Notes: generated by a model not told the origin, from the letters alone. Counted from the stretch's first letter, positions 15,727 to 25,694 are shown. The stretch: 64,000 bases of DNA from an uncultured Candidatus Melainabacteria bacterium (GCA_934667125.1 CAKULF010000001.1:558001-622000); one strand, 5' to 3'. Numbers and translations: made by a program.

Positions 15727-17063
15727 TATTTAAAATATTCCTTAACTTTAACAACATCATCCGATTTAGTGAAAATCAATAATTTATCGTTTTTCTTAAT
15801 TTCCGTTTGCCCTTTTGGAATTATAACCCTTGAACCACGGCGAACAATCGCTATAACCGATGGTACAGGCATTTTTATTTCATACAACGGGCGCTCTTTA
15901 AAGTTTTCGCTTAATTGAATTTCCAATATTTCGCCTTGACCACGCTCAACCGTCGCAATTACGCCCGCTCTTGATTCAACAATTCGATTTTTGATTTCAT
16001 TAACGCTTGCTTCTCTGCTTGATATAGCGACGTCAACCCCTACTCTTTCAAAAAGATTAGCCGTCGCACCCTTTGAAACCCTTGTTATGACTTTCTTTGC
16101 GCCAAGTTGCTTAGATAATAGAGAACACAATAGATTTTTTTCATCATTATTTGTAATTGCAACAACAACGTCGTTTTTGCCAAATTCTTCTTCTTGCAAC
16201 AACTCCAAATCCGTTCCTGAAGCGTTTAAAACGAGGGTTTTTTGCAAAATTGAAGATAAATATTCACATCTATCATAATCATTTTCAATTAATTTCAATT
16301 TCATTGAAGTTTTTTCTAAAGCTTGCGCTAAACCAAAACCAACAGCACCACCACCGATTATACCGATTTTTTTGACTTTTTCTTTTGTAGCAAAAAGTTC
16401 ATCAACCGCAATATCAAGCCCAACAGGCGTTCCCATCAATATCGCTTTATCGTTAAGCAAAAATTCGCTATTTCCGTTTGGAATATGCAATTCATCGTTT
16501 CTAACTATTCCAACAACCAAAACTTCAGAATTAAAATAGCAATCTTTAAGTTTTTTATTTAAAAGCTCGGACGTTTCTTCAATTCTATATTCTAAAAGCC
16601 TTGCTTTTCCATGCGCAAAAGTTTCAACATTTACCGCTTTTGGAACTGTGATTAATTTAAAAATTTCTTGAACAAGAAGCTTTTGAGGATAGATGATGTT
16701 GTCTAAATACTTGACATAGCTTGATTTATGCTCATCTCTTAAATAGTTGATTGATTCTAATATTTCTTTATTGTAAACAAAGCACACCGTTTGAAGATTT
16801 ATGTTTTGTTTTGCGGTTAAACAAGCCAAAACGTTACTCTCGTCTGAATTTGAGCAAGCTATAAAAACATCAGCGTCGATTAATTCAGAGTGTTTTAAAA
16901 GTTTAATATCAAGAGCGTTAGCATTAATCACCCCAATATCAAGCCTTGAAAAGGTTTCTAGGTTTTTTTGATTTGAATCTATAACAATTACATCATGGTC
17001 TTCAAAAAACTCTGTAGCAATTGCAGAAGCCATTTCATTTGCGCCATATATAATTATTTTCAT
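15726..17063 (-). CDS. trkA: TrkA potassium uptake regulatory protein
   Basis: A 445-residue cytoplasmic peripheral protein built of two RCK units. The first nucleotide-binding site reads MKIIIYGANEMASAIA and ends the strand with VIDSN; the second reads IGIIGGGAVGFGLA near residue 233 and ends LIEND. Each is followed by a TrkA-C domain, the last near 365-445. It gates TrkH by binding NAD(H) or ATP. The first Gly motif is GANEMA rather than GxGxxG, so the N-terminal site may bind ligand weakly. In an operon with ffh upstream and trkH downstream. Confidence 0.95.
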   Translation of the reverse strand: MKIIIYGANEMASAIATEFFEDHDVIVIDSNQKNLETFSRLDIGVINANALDIKLLKHSELIDADVFIACSNSDESNVLACLTAKQNINLQTVCFVYNKEILESINYLRDEHKSSYVKYLDNIIYPQKLLVQEIFKLITVPKAVNVETFAHGKARLLEYRIEETSELLNKKLKDCYFNSEVLVVGIVRNDELHIPNGNSEFLLNDKAILMGTPVGLDIAVDELFATKEKVKKIGIIGGGAVGFGLAQALEKTSMKLKLIENDYDRCEYLSSILQKTLVLNASGTDLELLQEEEFGKNDVVVAITNNDEKNLLCSLLSKQLGAKKVITRVSKGATANLFERVGVDVAISSREASVNEIKNRIVESRAGVIATVERGQGEILEIQLSENFKERPLYEIKMPVPSVIAIVRRGSRVIIPKGQTEIKKNDKLLIFTKSDDVVKVKEYFK

Positions 17064-17075
17064 ATTTTCTACCTC

Positions 17076-18425
17076 TTAAAAAGGAAATTTAGGCATGCCA
17101 AACGGCATTTTTCCTTTTTTCATTGTTTTTTTCAAACCGCCCAAGCCTTTCATCATCTTTCTCATTGTTTCAAATTGAGAAATAAAATTATTAAGCTCAG
17201 TGATATCCATGCCTGCACCTTTTGCAATTCTGTTTTTTCTTGATTGGTTTAATAAATTTGGGTTTTTGCGCTCCGCAGGAGTCATGGACTGAATAAATAC
17301 TTCAATTTTTTTGAATTGTTTTTCGCCCTCATGGGAAATTTTGTCGCTATCATCTTTTGAAATTCCAAGAGGAAGCATAGATAAAATTCCGCCAAAAGAG
17401 CCTAGGGCTTTGATTTGCTTTTGAATTTTCAAAAAGTCCTCGAAAGAAAATTCCGCTTTAAGCATTTTTTCTTCAAGCTCTTTTGCTTCTTTTTGGTCAA
17501 TATTTTTTTGCGCTTTTTCAACAAGACTAACAATATCGCCCATTCCCAAGATACGATTTGCCATTCTGTCGGGATGAAATTCGTCTAATGGTTCAATATT
17601 TTCGCCGCTTGCGGTAAATTTAATCGGCTTATTTGTAGATTTAACGATAGATAGGGCGCATCCGCCTTTGCTGTCGCCATCTAATTTAGTTAAAATAACA
17701 CCATCAATTCCTAATTGAGCGTCAAAATTCAAAGCAATTTCAACACTGGCTTGACCAATCATAGAGTCAACTACAAGCAATTTTTCGTTGATATTAAAGC
17801 TATGATTAATCAAAACAAGCTCAGCCATCATATCTGTATCAATTTCAAGACGACCCGCCGTATCGAAGATTAAAACCGTGTTATTGTGTTCTTTTGCATA
17901 ATTTAAGGAGTCTTTTGCAATTTTTAAAACGTCTTTAGTATCTTCAATCGAAAAGAAATCAAGATTATTGTTTTGAGCTAAAGTCTTTAATTGCAAAATC
18001 GCAGCAGGACGATAAACATCTAATCCAACAAGCAACGGAGACTTGCCTTCTTGTTTTAATTTTAGCGCTAATTTAGCGCTGGAAGTTGTTTTTCCGCTTC
18101 CTTGAAGCCCCAACATCATAATTATAGATGGGTTTGTGTCTAATTTTAAAGGTGCGTTTTTGCTTCCTAAAAGATTTGTTAATTCGTCGTTAACAATTTT
18201 TATTAAAGTTTGGCTTGGGTTTGTGCTTTCTATTACTTTTTCACCCTGGGCTTTTTCTTTGATTGTTAAGATGAAAGATTTAACAACATTTAAGCTAACA
18301 TCCGCCCCCAATAAGGCTCTTCTTATTTCTCTTAAAGCGTCAGCCATATTTTCTTCTGTTAGTTTTGAATTAGCAGAAGTTTTTGAAATTATTTCTTGTA
18401 ATTTTTGAGATAAACTATCAAACAT
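17076..18425 (-). CDS. ffh: Signal recognition particle protein Ffh
   Basis: The 449-residue GTPase of the signal recognition particle, which targets nascent membrane and exported proteins. The N domain is residues 1-90; the G domain has the P-loop GLQGSGKTTSSAKLA near 107, DTAGR near 188 and TKLDGDSKGG near 245. The M domain ends in Met-rich helices (FETMRKMMKGLGGLKKTMKKGKMPFGMPKFPF). The start codon has no ribosome site; a TAAAAT -10 ends 6 bases upstream with a TTACAA -35 at 17-base spacing, so the mRNA may be leaderless. Heads the operon ffh-trkA-trkH-formyltransferase. Confidence 0.97.
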   Translation of the reverse strand: MFDSLSQKLQEIISKTSANSKLTEENMADALREIRRALLGADVSLNVVKSFILTIKEKAQGEKVIESTNPSQTLIKIVNDELTNLLGSKNAPLKLDTNPSIIMMLGLQGSGKTTSSAKLALKLKQEGKSPLLVGLDVYRPAAILQLKTLAQNNNLDFFSIEDTKDVLKIAKDSLNYAKEHNNTVLIFDTAGRLEIDTDMMAELVLINHSFNINEKLLVVDSMIGQASVEIALNFDAQLGIDGVILTKLDGDSKGGCALSIVKSTNKPIKFTASGENIEPLDEFHPDRMANRILGMGDIVSLVEKAQKNIDQKEAKELEEKMLKAEFSFEDFLKIQKQIKALGSFGGILSMLPLGISKDDSDKISHEGEKQFKKIEVFIQSMTPAERKNPNLLNQSRKNRIAKGAGMDITELNNFISQFETMRKMMKGLGGLKKTMKKGKMPFGMPKFPF

Positions 18426-18465
18426 AATGTAATTTTACAATAAACATAAAGATATTGTAATTAGT

Positions 18466-18493
18466 TTGTAATAAGTAACTTTTTTTTATATAA
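18466..18493 (+). promoter_or_regulatory. Promoter of the coiled-coil gene, probably leaderless
   Basis: TTGTAA (18466-18471) and TATAAT (18488-18493) are spaced by 16 bases. The -10 ends 7 bases before the ATG at 18501, so transcription should begin at or next to the start codon; no ribosome site fits in between. Confidence 0.6.
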
Positions 18494-18500
18494 TACAAAT

Positions 18501-19520
18501 ATGGCAAACGATGTTTTTACTAAAAGCGAAATATTGCAAAACCTTGCTTCAAAAGGGTATTTTATCGATTCTTATACGCTTGATACTTTTTTAAACAAGT
18601 GGAAAGTTGAAGCAATTTTTGAAGACGAGCAAGGAAGCGAATTTTACGACAAAAACACTCTTGACCTTGTTTTAGAAAATTTATTTCATCAAGAAGTTGA
18701 AAAAGAAAAAGAAGCTTCAAAAGATATTTTAGAGCCGACCTTTGAAAAAAAAGAGGAAGCCATCCCTGTTGAAATTGAAACTCCAAGAGAAGCCCAAACG
18801 CTTAATACTATTCAACAACAAGCGCAAATTCAACAGCCAAGCGCTAATCTATCTAATACAATGGATGAAGCCGACAAAGAAGTTTTATCAAACATTTCGC
18901 TTTCAGATGGCACTCCTTTGATTGATAAAATTAATGATATTCCACTTGAATTAGAAAATATCACAATTCCGCCGATTACGGATTTACAGCTTGAGCCCGT
19001 TGTGCAGCCTAAAAAAGAAAAGAAAATGGGAATATTAGAGGGAGCTTTGGCTTCATCTAATCAAGAAGCGGAAGTTAACAAACTTCAAGAAGCAAAAGCG
19101 GAACAAGAAGCGCCTGATGCGGATTTTGACGATATAAGTTTGTTGTCTGAATCTCTTGAAGCACAAGAAAAATTTAAGGAATATGTAATTTCTGAAATGC
19201 AAAGAAAAAACGCAGATTTTCAAGTTCCAACAAATAATGAATTTAAAATCGATATTTCAGAAAAAACAATCAATATGGTGGCTAGAACTTTAGCTAAAAA
19301 AATAGCAAAACATGTTACAAATTTATGCGCCCAAGATTCTAAATCTCTTGCTCGACTTGAACAAGTTGAAGAACAAAACAAAAAACTCGAAAAAAGAGCG
19401 AAAGAATTGGAAGATCAAAACAGAAAATTAAGATTACTTTTAACGGAATCAAATAAAAATCTAAATTCTTATAAACCAAGCTTTTTTGGCTTGTATAAAA
19501 AAGTACCCCCGACAAAATAG
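18501..19520 (+). CDS. Coiled-coil protein of unknown function upstream of rseP
   Basis: A 339-residue soluble acidic protein. Residues 1-60 look folded (FTKSEILQNLASKGYFIDSYTLDTFLNKWKVEAIFEDE), possibly a small winged helix. Residues 65-200 are low-complexity, rich in Glu, Gln and Pro. Residues 210-320 are helical, with a clear Glu/Lys heptad coiled coil near 290-320 (LEQVEEQNKKLEKRAKELEDQNRKLRLLL). The end has an aromatic NLNSYKPSFFGLYKK motif. It is co-directional with rseP, 15 bases apart. No signal peptide. Family not recognised; a scaffold or cell-envelope regulatory role is a guess from its neighbour. Confidence 0.65.
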   Translation: MANDVFTKSEILQNLASKGYFIDSYTLDTFLNKWKVEAIFEDEQGSEFYDKNTLDLVLENLFHQEVEKEKEASKDILEPTFEKKEEAIPVEIETPREAQTLNTIQQQAQIQQPSANLSNTMDEADKEVLSNISLSDGTPLIDKINDIPLELENITIPPITDLQLEPVVQPKKEKKMGILEGALASSNQEAEVNKLQEAKAEQEAPDADFDDISLLSESLEAQEKFKEYVISEMQRKNADFQVPTNNEFKIDISEKTINMVARTLAKKIAKHVTNLCAQDSKSLARLEQVEEQNKKLEKRAKELEDQNRKLRLLLTESNKNLNSYKPSFFGLYKKVPPTK

Positions 19521-19535
19521 TTTAAAGAGGAAAAT

Positions 19536-20924
19536 ATGAATCAAATTGCAATGATTTTGCTAATAAGCTTATTGGTACTTGTTCATGAAGCAGGACATTT
19601 TATTGCGGCAAGAATTTTTGGCGTTCGAGTAACAAGATTTGGGATAGGAATGCCGATTGGTCCGAGCAAGAAGATGTTTCGTTGGAATAATACGGATTTT
19701 TATATCCACGCTTTTTTGTTTGGCGGATATGTTGCTTTTCCCGACGATAATATGGAAGCGGAAGACATTCAAGATAATGAGGTTTTGCCGCCTGATTCGC
19801 CTGAATTATATGAAAATAAAACCATAGGACAAAAGCTTGCTATTGTTTCAGCAGGTGTTATTATGAATGTTGTTTTTGCGGTTATTTTGGTTTTATTTTG
19901 CGCAATGTATTATCATAAACTTCCATCCAACACGCAAAGCATAATGGTTGAAGGGTTTTTGCCTAAAGTAACTTCAAATATAATTGAAAAAGATATTAAA
20001 AAAGGCGACAAACTTTTAAAAGTTAATGATTATAAAATTAATAATTTATATGAATTATCGTTCTTTACCAGAAACTCAAAGACTTTTGACGATTACGCCC
20101 AAGAAGATATTTATAAGAATAATTTAGAAAAACTTAAAAAGATTAATAAAATTAAAGATGAAAATGCTATTTTAAAAGAAAATTCAACTATAAAACTTGT
20201 TAATGCAACAGCCGAAAACAAGCTTCAAGTCAATAAAAACATCTTAAAAGGTCTTGAAAAATACAAAAAAGACGGAATTAAACTGGATGAAAAGCAAATT
20301 GAACTTAGAGATGAGATTTATAATCGAAAAACTTATAAAGTTAACAAGCAAATTAGCTTGAACGATATTGCTTTAAGTTTATCTGATAGCTACAAACCAA
20401 TGGATTTGATTGTTTTAAGGGATAACAAAGAAATTCATATTGATAATCTTAAAATAAATAAAGAGGGAATGTTGGGTATAACTTTAAAAGTTAACGATAT
20501 CTACAGTGAAACAAAAACCCCAAAAGACATTGTTGTTAAGTCTTTTGACTATATTTATACAACGACCGCTACTATGTTATTTAGTTTGTGGCAGCTTGTT
20601 ACGGGAAAAGTTTCCGCTTCCGATATGCACGGAGTTATCGCCGTTGTTAAAGTTGGCGGAGATATAATCGCTTCTAAAGGATTTTTAAACGGAATTTTAT
20701 TAACCGCAATGATTAGCATAAACCTTGCTATAATGAACATTTTGCCAATTCCTGCGTTGGATGGCGGGCATGTTATGTTTTTAATTATTGAAAAATTAAC
20801 GGGCAAAAAACCAAGCAAAGAAACAAGCGAAAAAATAACAAACTTTTTCTTCTTCTTATTGATTGTTTTAATGGTTTGCATTTGCTACAACGACATTTTC
20901 GCCCTAGTAACTAAAAAATTCTAA
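19536..20924 (+). CDS. rseP: Site-2 intramembrane metalloprotease RseP
   Basis: A 462-residue integral membrane zinc protease that cuts anti-sigma factors or signal-peptide remnants inside the membrane. The catalytic HEAGH is at residues 18-22 in TM1, and the third ligand segment LPIPALDGGH is near 405, followed by the last TM. A PDZ domain lies between but carries a large charged, helix-like insertion at about residues 185-275 (NLEKLKKINKIKDENAILKE region), which makes the protein longer than most single-PDZ members. RBS AGAGG precedes the ATG. A bidirectional terminator follows. Confidence 0.93.
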   Translation: MNQIAMILLISLLVLVHEAGHFIAARIFGVRVTRFGIGMPIGPSKKMFRWNNTDFYIHAFLFGGYVAFPDDNMEAEDIQDNEVLPPDSPELYENKTIGQKLAIVSAGVIMNVVFAVILVLFCAMYYHKLPSNTQSIMVEGFLPKVTSNIIEKDIKKGDKLLKVNDYKINNLYELSFFTRNSKTFDDYAQEDIYKNNLEKLKKINKIKDENAILKENSTIKLVNATAENKLQVNKNILKGLEKYKKDGIKLDEKQIELRDEIYNRKTYKVNKQISLNDIALSLSDSYKPMDLIVLRDNKEIHIDNLKINKEGMLGITLKVNDIYSETKTPKDIVVKSFDYIYTTTATMLFSLWQLVTGKVSASDMHGVIAVVKVGGDIIASKGFLNGILLTAMISINLAIMNILPIPALDGGHVMFLIIEKLTGKKPSKETSEKITNFFFFLLIVLMVCICYNDIFALVTKKF

Positions 20925-20927
20925 ATT

Positions 20928-20958
20928 AAAAGCCCTTTCATATTGAAAGGGCTTTTTT
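20928..20958. terminator. Bidirectional intrinsic terminator
   Basis: AAAAGCCCTTTCA (20928-20940) pairs perfectly with TGAAAGGGCTTTT (20944-20956) around a 3-base loop, with A- and T-runs on both sides. It separates the convergent rseP and typA genes. Confidence 0.9.
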
Positions 20959-20974
20959 ATCTCATCTTCTTGAC

Positions 20975-22765
20975 TTATCTAAGTTTAACCAAATCTGCTT
21001 TTCTTATTCTTACGCTCTTTGGAGTGATTTCAACCAATTCATCATCTTGAATATATTCAAGAGCGTCTTCTAAGCTCATTATTTTTGGAGCTTGAAGAGT
21101 AACCATAACATCAGCCGTTGCTGAGCGCATATTAGTCATTTTCTTAGTCTTACAAACGTTTACAGGAATATCTTGCGGACGATTACATTCTCCTACAATC
21201 ATTCCACGATAAACTTTTGTTTTTGGAGTGATAAAGAACACGCCTCTATCTTCAAATTGATGAAGCGCATAAGCAACCGCTTCGCCCTCTTCGTGGGCAA
21301 TTAAAGAGCCTGTTCTTTGACGAGGAATATCGCCTGCGTAATCATCATAATGTGCAAAAGTATGATACATAATGCCCTCACCTTTTGTCATTCTAACAAA
21401 TTCAGATCTAAAACCGATTAAGCCACGAGCAGGAATAAGAAAATCGATATTTGTTCTTTTTAAGCCTGCTTCCATATTTAACATTTGGGCTTTTCTTGCT
21501 GATAATTTTTCTATTACAGAACCAACAAATTCTTCAGGAACATCAACGATAAGATTTTCAAACGGTTCTTGCTTAACGCCATCTTCAGTTTCGTGCATAA
21601 TTACTTCGGGTTTTGAAACTTGAAATTCATAGCCCTCACGACGCATTTGCTCAATTAAAATTGATAAATGCAATTCGCCACGTCCTGAAACCTTGAACAT
21701 ATCAGTTGAATCAGTATCTTCAACACGAAGTGAAACATTTTTTTCAAGTTCCGTATATAATCTTTTTCTGATTTGACGAGAAGTAACGAATTTGCCCTCT
21801 GTGCCTGCAAAAGGAGAATCGTTGATTGAAAAATTCATAGATATTGTTGGTTCATCAATCTTAATCAAAGGTAAAGCAACAGGATTTGCAAGCTCTGCTA
21901 TGGTTTCGCCGATTTGAATATCACCAAAACCTGCTATACCAACGATATCGCCTGCAAAAGCTTCTTCTATTTCAACTCTTCCAAGGTCTTTAAAGCCAAA
22001 CAATTTAACAACTTTTCCTTTTTCGGTTGTTCCGTCGGCTTTCATTAATAAAACTTGTTCGCCTGATTTGATTGAGCCATTTTTAATTCTTCCGATTGCA
22101 ATTCTTCCAACATATTCGTTATAATCCAATGTTGTGATTTGAAGTTGCAAAGGCAAGTCTACATCTGCTTCAGGACCTTCAATGTTTTCCAAAATACAAT
22201 CCAATAAAGGCAAGATATTTTTATTTTCATCTTCAAGGTTAACTTTTGCAAAACGATTTAAGCTTGAAGCATAAATAACAGGAAAATCGATTAAATCATC
22301 TCTATCAGTCAATTCCGTAAACAAATCAAAGACTTTATCAAGCGTTCCATCTGGATCTGCGCCAGGTTTATCAATTTTATTAATTACAACAATAATTTTA
22401 ATTCCCAATTCAAGCGCTTTTGATAATACAAAGCGAGTTTGAGGCATTGGACCTTCTTGAGCGTCAACAATTAACAAAGCGCCATCAACCATACCCAATA
22501 CACGTTCAACTTCTCCACCGAAATCTGCGTGGCCAGGGGTGTCTACAACATTGATTTTTACGCCTTTATATTCAACGGCAACGTTTTTAGAAAGAATTGT
22601 AATTCCTCTTTCTCTTTCGATGTCGTTGTTATCTAATACACAAGTACCCATTTCTTGGTGTTCTTTAAATACGTTTGTAGCGTCTAAAATACAATCTACA
22701 AGCGTTGTTTTACCATGGTCAACGTGCGCAATAATTGCGATATTTCTTAATTTTTTATTTTTCAT
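20975..22765 (-). CDS. typA: Ribosome-associated GTPase TypA/BipA
   Basis: A 596-residue translational GTPase related to EF-G, active in ribosome assembly and stress adaptation. G1 is AHVDHGKTT near residue 14, switch motifs are RERGITILSK and DTPGHADFGGEVERVL, G4 is NKIDKPGADP near 127. The middle and C-terminal domains carry the BipA signatures GRGELHLSILIEQMRREGYEF near 365 and RGLIGFRSEF near 437, and it ends in KSVRIRK. Length is normal. It is a single gene divergent from the NuoL-like operon, with 122 bases between starts. Confidence 0.97.
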   Translation of the reverse strand: MKNKKLRNIAIIAHVDHGKTTLVDCILDATNVFKEHQEMGTCVLDNNDIERERGITILSKNVAVEYKGVKINVVDTPGHADFGGEVERVLGMVDGALLIVDAQEGPMPQTRFVLSKALELGIKIIVVINKIDKPGADPDGTLDKVFDLFTELTDRDDLIDFPVIYASSLNRFAKVNLEDENKNILPLLDCILENIEGPEADVDLPLQLQITTLDYNEYVGRIAIGRIKNGSIKSGEQVLLMKADGTTEKGKVVKLFGFKDLGRVEIEEAFAGDIVGIAGFGDIQIGETIAELANPVALPLIKIDEPTISMNFSINDSPFAGTEGKFVTSRQIRKRLYTELEKNVSLRVEDTDSTDMFKVSGRGELHLSILIEQMRREGYEFQVSKPEVIMHETEDGVKQEPFENLIVDVPEEFVGSVIEKLSARKAQMLNMEAGLKRTNIDFLIPARGLIGFRSEFVRMTKGEGIMYHTFAHYDDYAGDIPRQRTGSLIAHEEGEAVAYALHQFEDRGVFFITPKTKVYRGMIVGECNRPQDIPVNVCKTKKMTNMRSATADVMVTLQAPKIMSLEDALEYIQDDELVEITPKSVRIRKADLVKLR

Positions 22766-22887
22766 TGTTAATGTCTTTCTAGTTTAATACCCTCAGTACA
22801 AAACGTCTGAATAAAAATATTTTACAATAAAAAAAGAAATTAATAAAAAAATTTGCAATAAAAGCTTATAATACTTACAATAAAGTT

Positions 22888-24291
22888 ATGGATATGAATA
22901 TTTTAAACGGATTTGTGGTATTTTTGCCTGTCGTTTTGGCTTTATATTTTATTGTTGCAAAAATAAAATTGAGTTTAGTTAATAAAAACTTTTTAAGCTA
23001 TTCGCCTATTGCGGCGAGCTTTATTGGGCTTATTTATTTTATTGTTCAATATTTTTTGTTTAAAGAAAATTTTGATATTTTTAATTTTGAATTTTTCAAC
23101 TTTAACAATTTTTCAATAAATTTTAATAATATAATTTCATTTAACAGCTTAAAACTTTTAATTTTATCAAATTTTAGTTTTTTATTATTTTCAATTTTTA
23201 TAAATTTTTATTTCAAAAAGAAAAAACAATTTATGTTCATAAAGCAAAGATATATAACGTTTTTGCTGCTTTTAATTGGTTTAAATAATATTTTTATTTG
23301 CGCTAATGATTTATTTTTTATGTTTTTCATTTTGCTTATTATTGGGCTTGTTGTTTTTCTTTTTTGTTATTATGACATTTTTAAAAACTATACAAAAACA
23401 AATATCTTAAGATTTTTTAGAGTGAATATTCTTGGCGATTTTTGCTTTTTAGCTGCACTATTGCTGCTTTTTAAACATTCATCAATTTTAGAATATTTAA
23501 ACTTATCTAATTTTAGTTTTGAAGATTTTGACGTTTTTGTTGATTATCTTTTTTCAATAGCAAATATTATTGAATTTAAAACGATTTTCATTTTGCTTCT
23601 TTTAAGCGCAATAACAAGATTTATCATCTTTCCTTTTTCAACTTATTATACGTTTTTATCAAACGTTTCAAATCTTGTTTTTGTTCCGGTTGTAATTATT
23701 AACTTATTTTTAGGTTATAAAATATTATTTTTAACAACTTCTTTTTATAGTTTTCTAGCTAATTCAAGCATAATTTTAAATATTATTTTATTAATTTCAC
23801 TCATTTTTTCAGTAATTTCTTTGTTTTTTGAAAAAAATATTAAGATAATTTTTGGATATTTTATTATAATTTTAAATAGTTTAACTATGTATTTTTATGT
23901 TAATCATAGGATTTTAAATTTTAATATAATATTCTATATTCCTTATCTAATCGCATTTTTGACGATTTTATATTGCATTTATAAAGAGAAAAATAACTTT
24001 TCAAGAAGAATAATTGATAAACAAAAAGGGTTTTATCTTGAAAGGATTAATATTTTAATTTTTGAAAATTTTACAGATTTTTTGGGAAAAATTTTCAGCT
24101 TTATTGACGAAAAAATAATTCAAAAAATTCTATTTTTCCCTTATGAAATAATAAATATTTTAATTTCTTACATCGTTTTTAAATTGAGCAAAATCAACAA
24201 ATTTGATATTTTAAAATATATTTTTATAATTTTTGTAATTTTTATTTTAAGCGCAATCATCATTGCTCTTTTTAAAGGAGGAAAATGCTAG
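22888..24291 (+). CDS. Degenerate NuoL/MrpA-like membrane subunit
   Basis: A 467-residue, extremely hydrophobic protein with about 13-14 membrane segments. By eye it resembles NuoL: FFRVNILGDFCFLAALLLLF near residue 178 matches the usual NRVGDFGFLLG segment, and ITRFIIFPF near 243 occupies the place of KSAQFPF, so the key TM7 Lys is Arg here. The TM5 Glu of the GWE motif is missing (ILLIIGLV). A long C-terminal segment after residue 400 could be the lateral helix and last TM. TATAAT lies 15 bases before the ATG. First of three overlapping genes. Homology is inference from pattern. Confidence 0.6.
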   Translation: MDMNILNGFVVFLPVVLALYFIVAKIKLSLVNKNFLSYSPIAASFIGLIYFIVQYFLFKENFDIFNFEFFNFNNFSINFNNIISFNSLKLLILSNFSFLLFSIFINFYFKKKKQFMFIKQRYITFLLLLIGLNNIFICANDLFFMFFILLIIGLVVFLFCYYDIFKNYTKTNILRFFRVNILGDFCFLAALLLLFKHSSILEYLNLSNFSFEDFDVFVDYLFSIANIIEFKTIFILLLLSAITRFIIFPFSTYYTFLSNVSNLVFVPVVIINLFLGYKILFLTTSFYSFLANSSIILNIILLISLIFSVISLFFEKNIKIIFGYFIIILNSLTMYFYVNHRILNFNIIFYIPYLIAFLTILYCIYKEKNNFSRRIIDKQKGFYLERINILIFENFTDFLGKIFSFIDEKIIQKILFFPYEIINILISYIVFKLSKINKFDILKYIFIIFVIFILSAIIIALFKGGKC

Positions 24292-25694
24292 ATTTTTTAA
24301 ATAATTTCAATATAAATTTTTTAAATATTTATCTTGTTTTTCCTTTTATTTTCGCTTTAATAATAGGAGTTTTTAACGCTTTTTTCAATCCAATTCAAGT
24401 TCGATTGTTTTCAAAAATATTTTTTATAGTTAATTTTATATTATCAGCCTTGATATATCTGACTTTCGGGTTTGATACAACCAAATTTTTAAATATATCA
24501 TTCACTTTGGATAGCATTTCTTCACTTTATCTTATTTTAAACAGTTTAGTTTTTCTTATTTTTAATCTGTTTTCAAAAACCTCTATAAACCGCTTCCACA
24601 AGTTGTTTTACCCTATTATGATAATAGTTAACGGATTAATTAATTTTATAATTTTAACAGATAATATTTTAGCTTTATTTGTGTTAATTTTTTGGTATAT
24701 TTTGATTGATTTTCTTTTGAAAAGCACTTATTTAAAAGAGAAAGCCTATTTTTCAACCCTTAAAAAGCAGTTTGCACTTGATATTACGATATTTTTTGTT
24801 GCTATTTCATTGTTTGCGCTAAATCTTGCTCAATATTTTATAAACATTGAAATTGAGCCTTGTTACAATATTATTCAAGCGCTTTTAGCTAATATCCAAG
24901 CGCAAAACACGATTTTAAGCTTTTTTGGACTTATTTTAATTTGCGCAAGATTATTAAATTTGTTCCCGTTTTTATGTCTAAATATCAATAATACCAATAA
25001 AATCAACCCATTCATTTCAACATTTTTATTATTAAATTCAACAACAATAGGTTCATTTTTGTTTTTAAAATTAACAAAAACATTTTCTCAAACCTTTTTA
25101 AGCTATAAAAACGCAATAATAGTCTTTCTTTTAGCTAGTTTATTTTACTATGTTTTTGCTTCATTTAAAAATAAAAATATTGTAAAAAAGCTGACTTATC
25201 TTTTCGCCTCAAACCTTGCTATAGCGCTATTATTCGCCCAAAACAAAGAAGAAATATTCATTTTATATTTATTTTGTTTAATTTTATCATATTCATTTTG
25301 TTATTTCTTCTCATTTATTCTTCAAAGAAGGTTTAAAAGCCTTGATATCACCGTTTTAAAGAAAATTGACATCAAAAGCAAATCTTTAAAAATTATATAT
25401 TTATTATCATTTTTAAATTTAGGATATTTACCATTATTTTGGCTGTTTGTCCCGATATTGCTCACTTTAGAAGAGGGTTTTGCCGAAAATAATTTAATTA
25501 TTTATCCGATTGTTTTTGGAATTTTTCTTCTTGTTTTATCGGTTTTCAACCTTATTTATCAACTGTTTATAGAAAAAAGTGACCGCTTGCAAACCGATTT
25601 TAAATTATCATATTATCAGTTCTTAAGCCTTGCTATTATTGTTATTGGGCTTATTGTATTAAGTGTTTTACCAGTAGTTGGGAGTTTGTTTTAA
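24285..25694 (+). CDS. Degenerate NuoM-like membrane subunit
   Basis: A 469-residue protein with about 14 membrane segments, preceded by AAAGGAGG and overlapping the previous gene by 7 bases. The pattern follows NuoM: LDSISSLYLILNSLV near residue 70 for the conserved LDG(L/I)S segment; FWYILIDFLL near 136 where FWE(L/A) is expected, so the TM5 Glu is Tyr; and CARLLNLFPFLCLN near 222 where VKVPLFPFHTWLP is expected, giving an Arg one residue off the Lys and no His. It ends VIGLIVLSVLPVVGSLF, like the NuoM tail. It is probably non-canonical for proton pumping. Homology is inference. Confidence 0.6.
   Translation: MLDFLNNFNINFLNIYLVFPFIFALIIGVFNAFFNPIQVRLFSKIFFIVNFILSALIYLTFGFDTTKFLNISFTLDSISSLYLILNSLVFLIFNLFSKTSINRFHKLFYPIMIIVNGLINFIILTDNILALFVLIFWYILIDFLLKSTYLKEKAYFSTLKKQFALDITIFFVAISLFALNLAQYFINIEIEPCYNIIQALLANIQAQNTILSFFGLILICARLLNLFPFLCLNINNTNKINPFISTFLLLNSTTIGSFLFLKLTKTFSQTFLSYKNAIIVFLLASLFYYVFASFKNKNIVKKLTYLFASNLAIALLFAQNKEEIFILYLFCLILSYSFCYFFSFILQRRFKSLDITVLKKIDIKSKSLKIIYLLSFLNLGYLPLFWLFVPILLTLEEGFAENNLIIYPIVFGIFLLVLSVFNLIYQLFIEKSDRLQTDFKLSYYQFLSLAIIVIGLIVLSVLPVVGSLF

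Noticed and set aside
15991..16375. Plus-strand ORFs inside trkA
   Set aside because: Shadows of a strong coding gene; compositions reflect the opposite frame.
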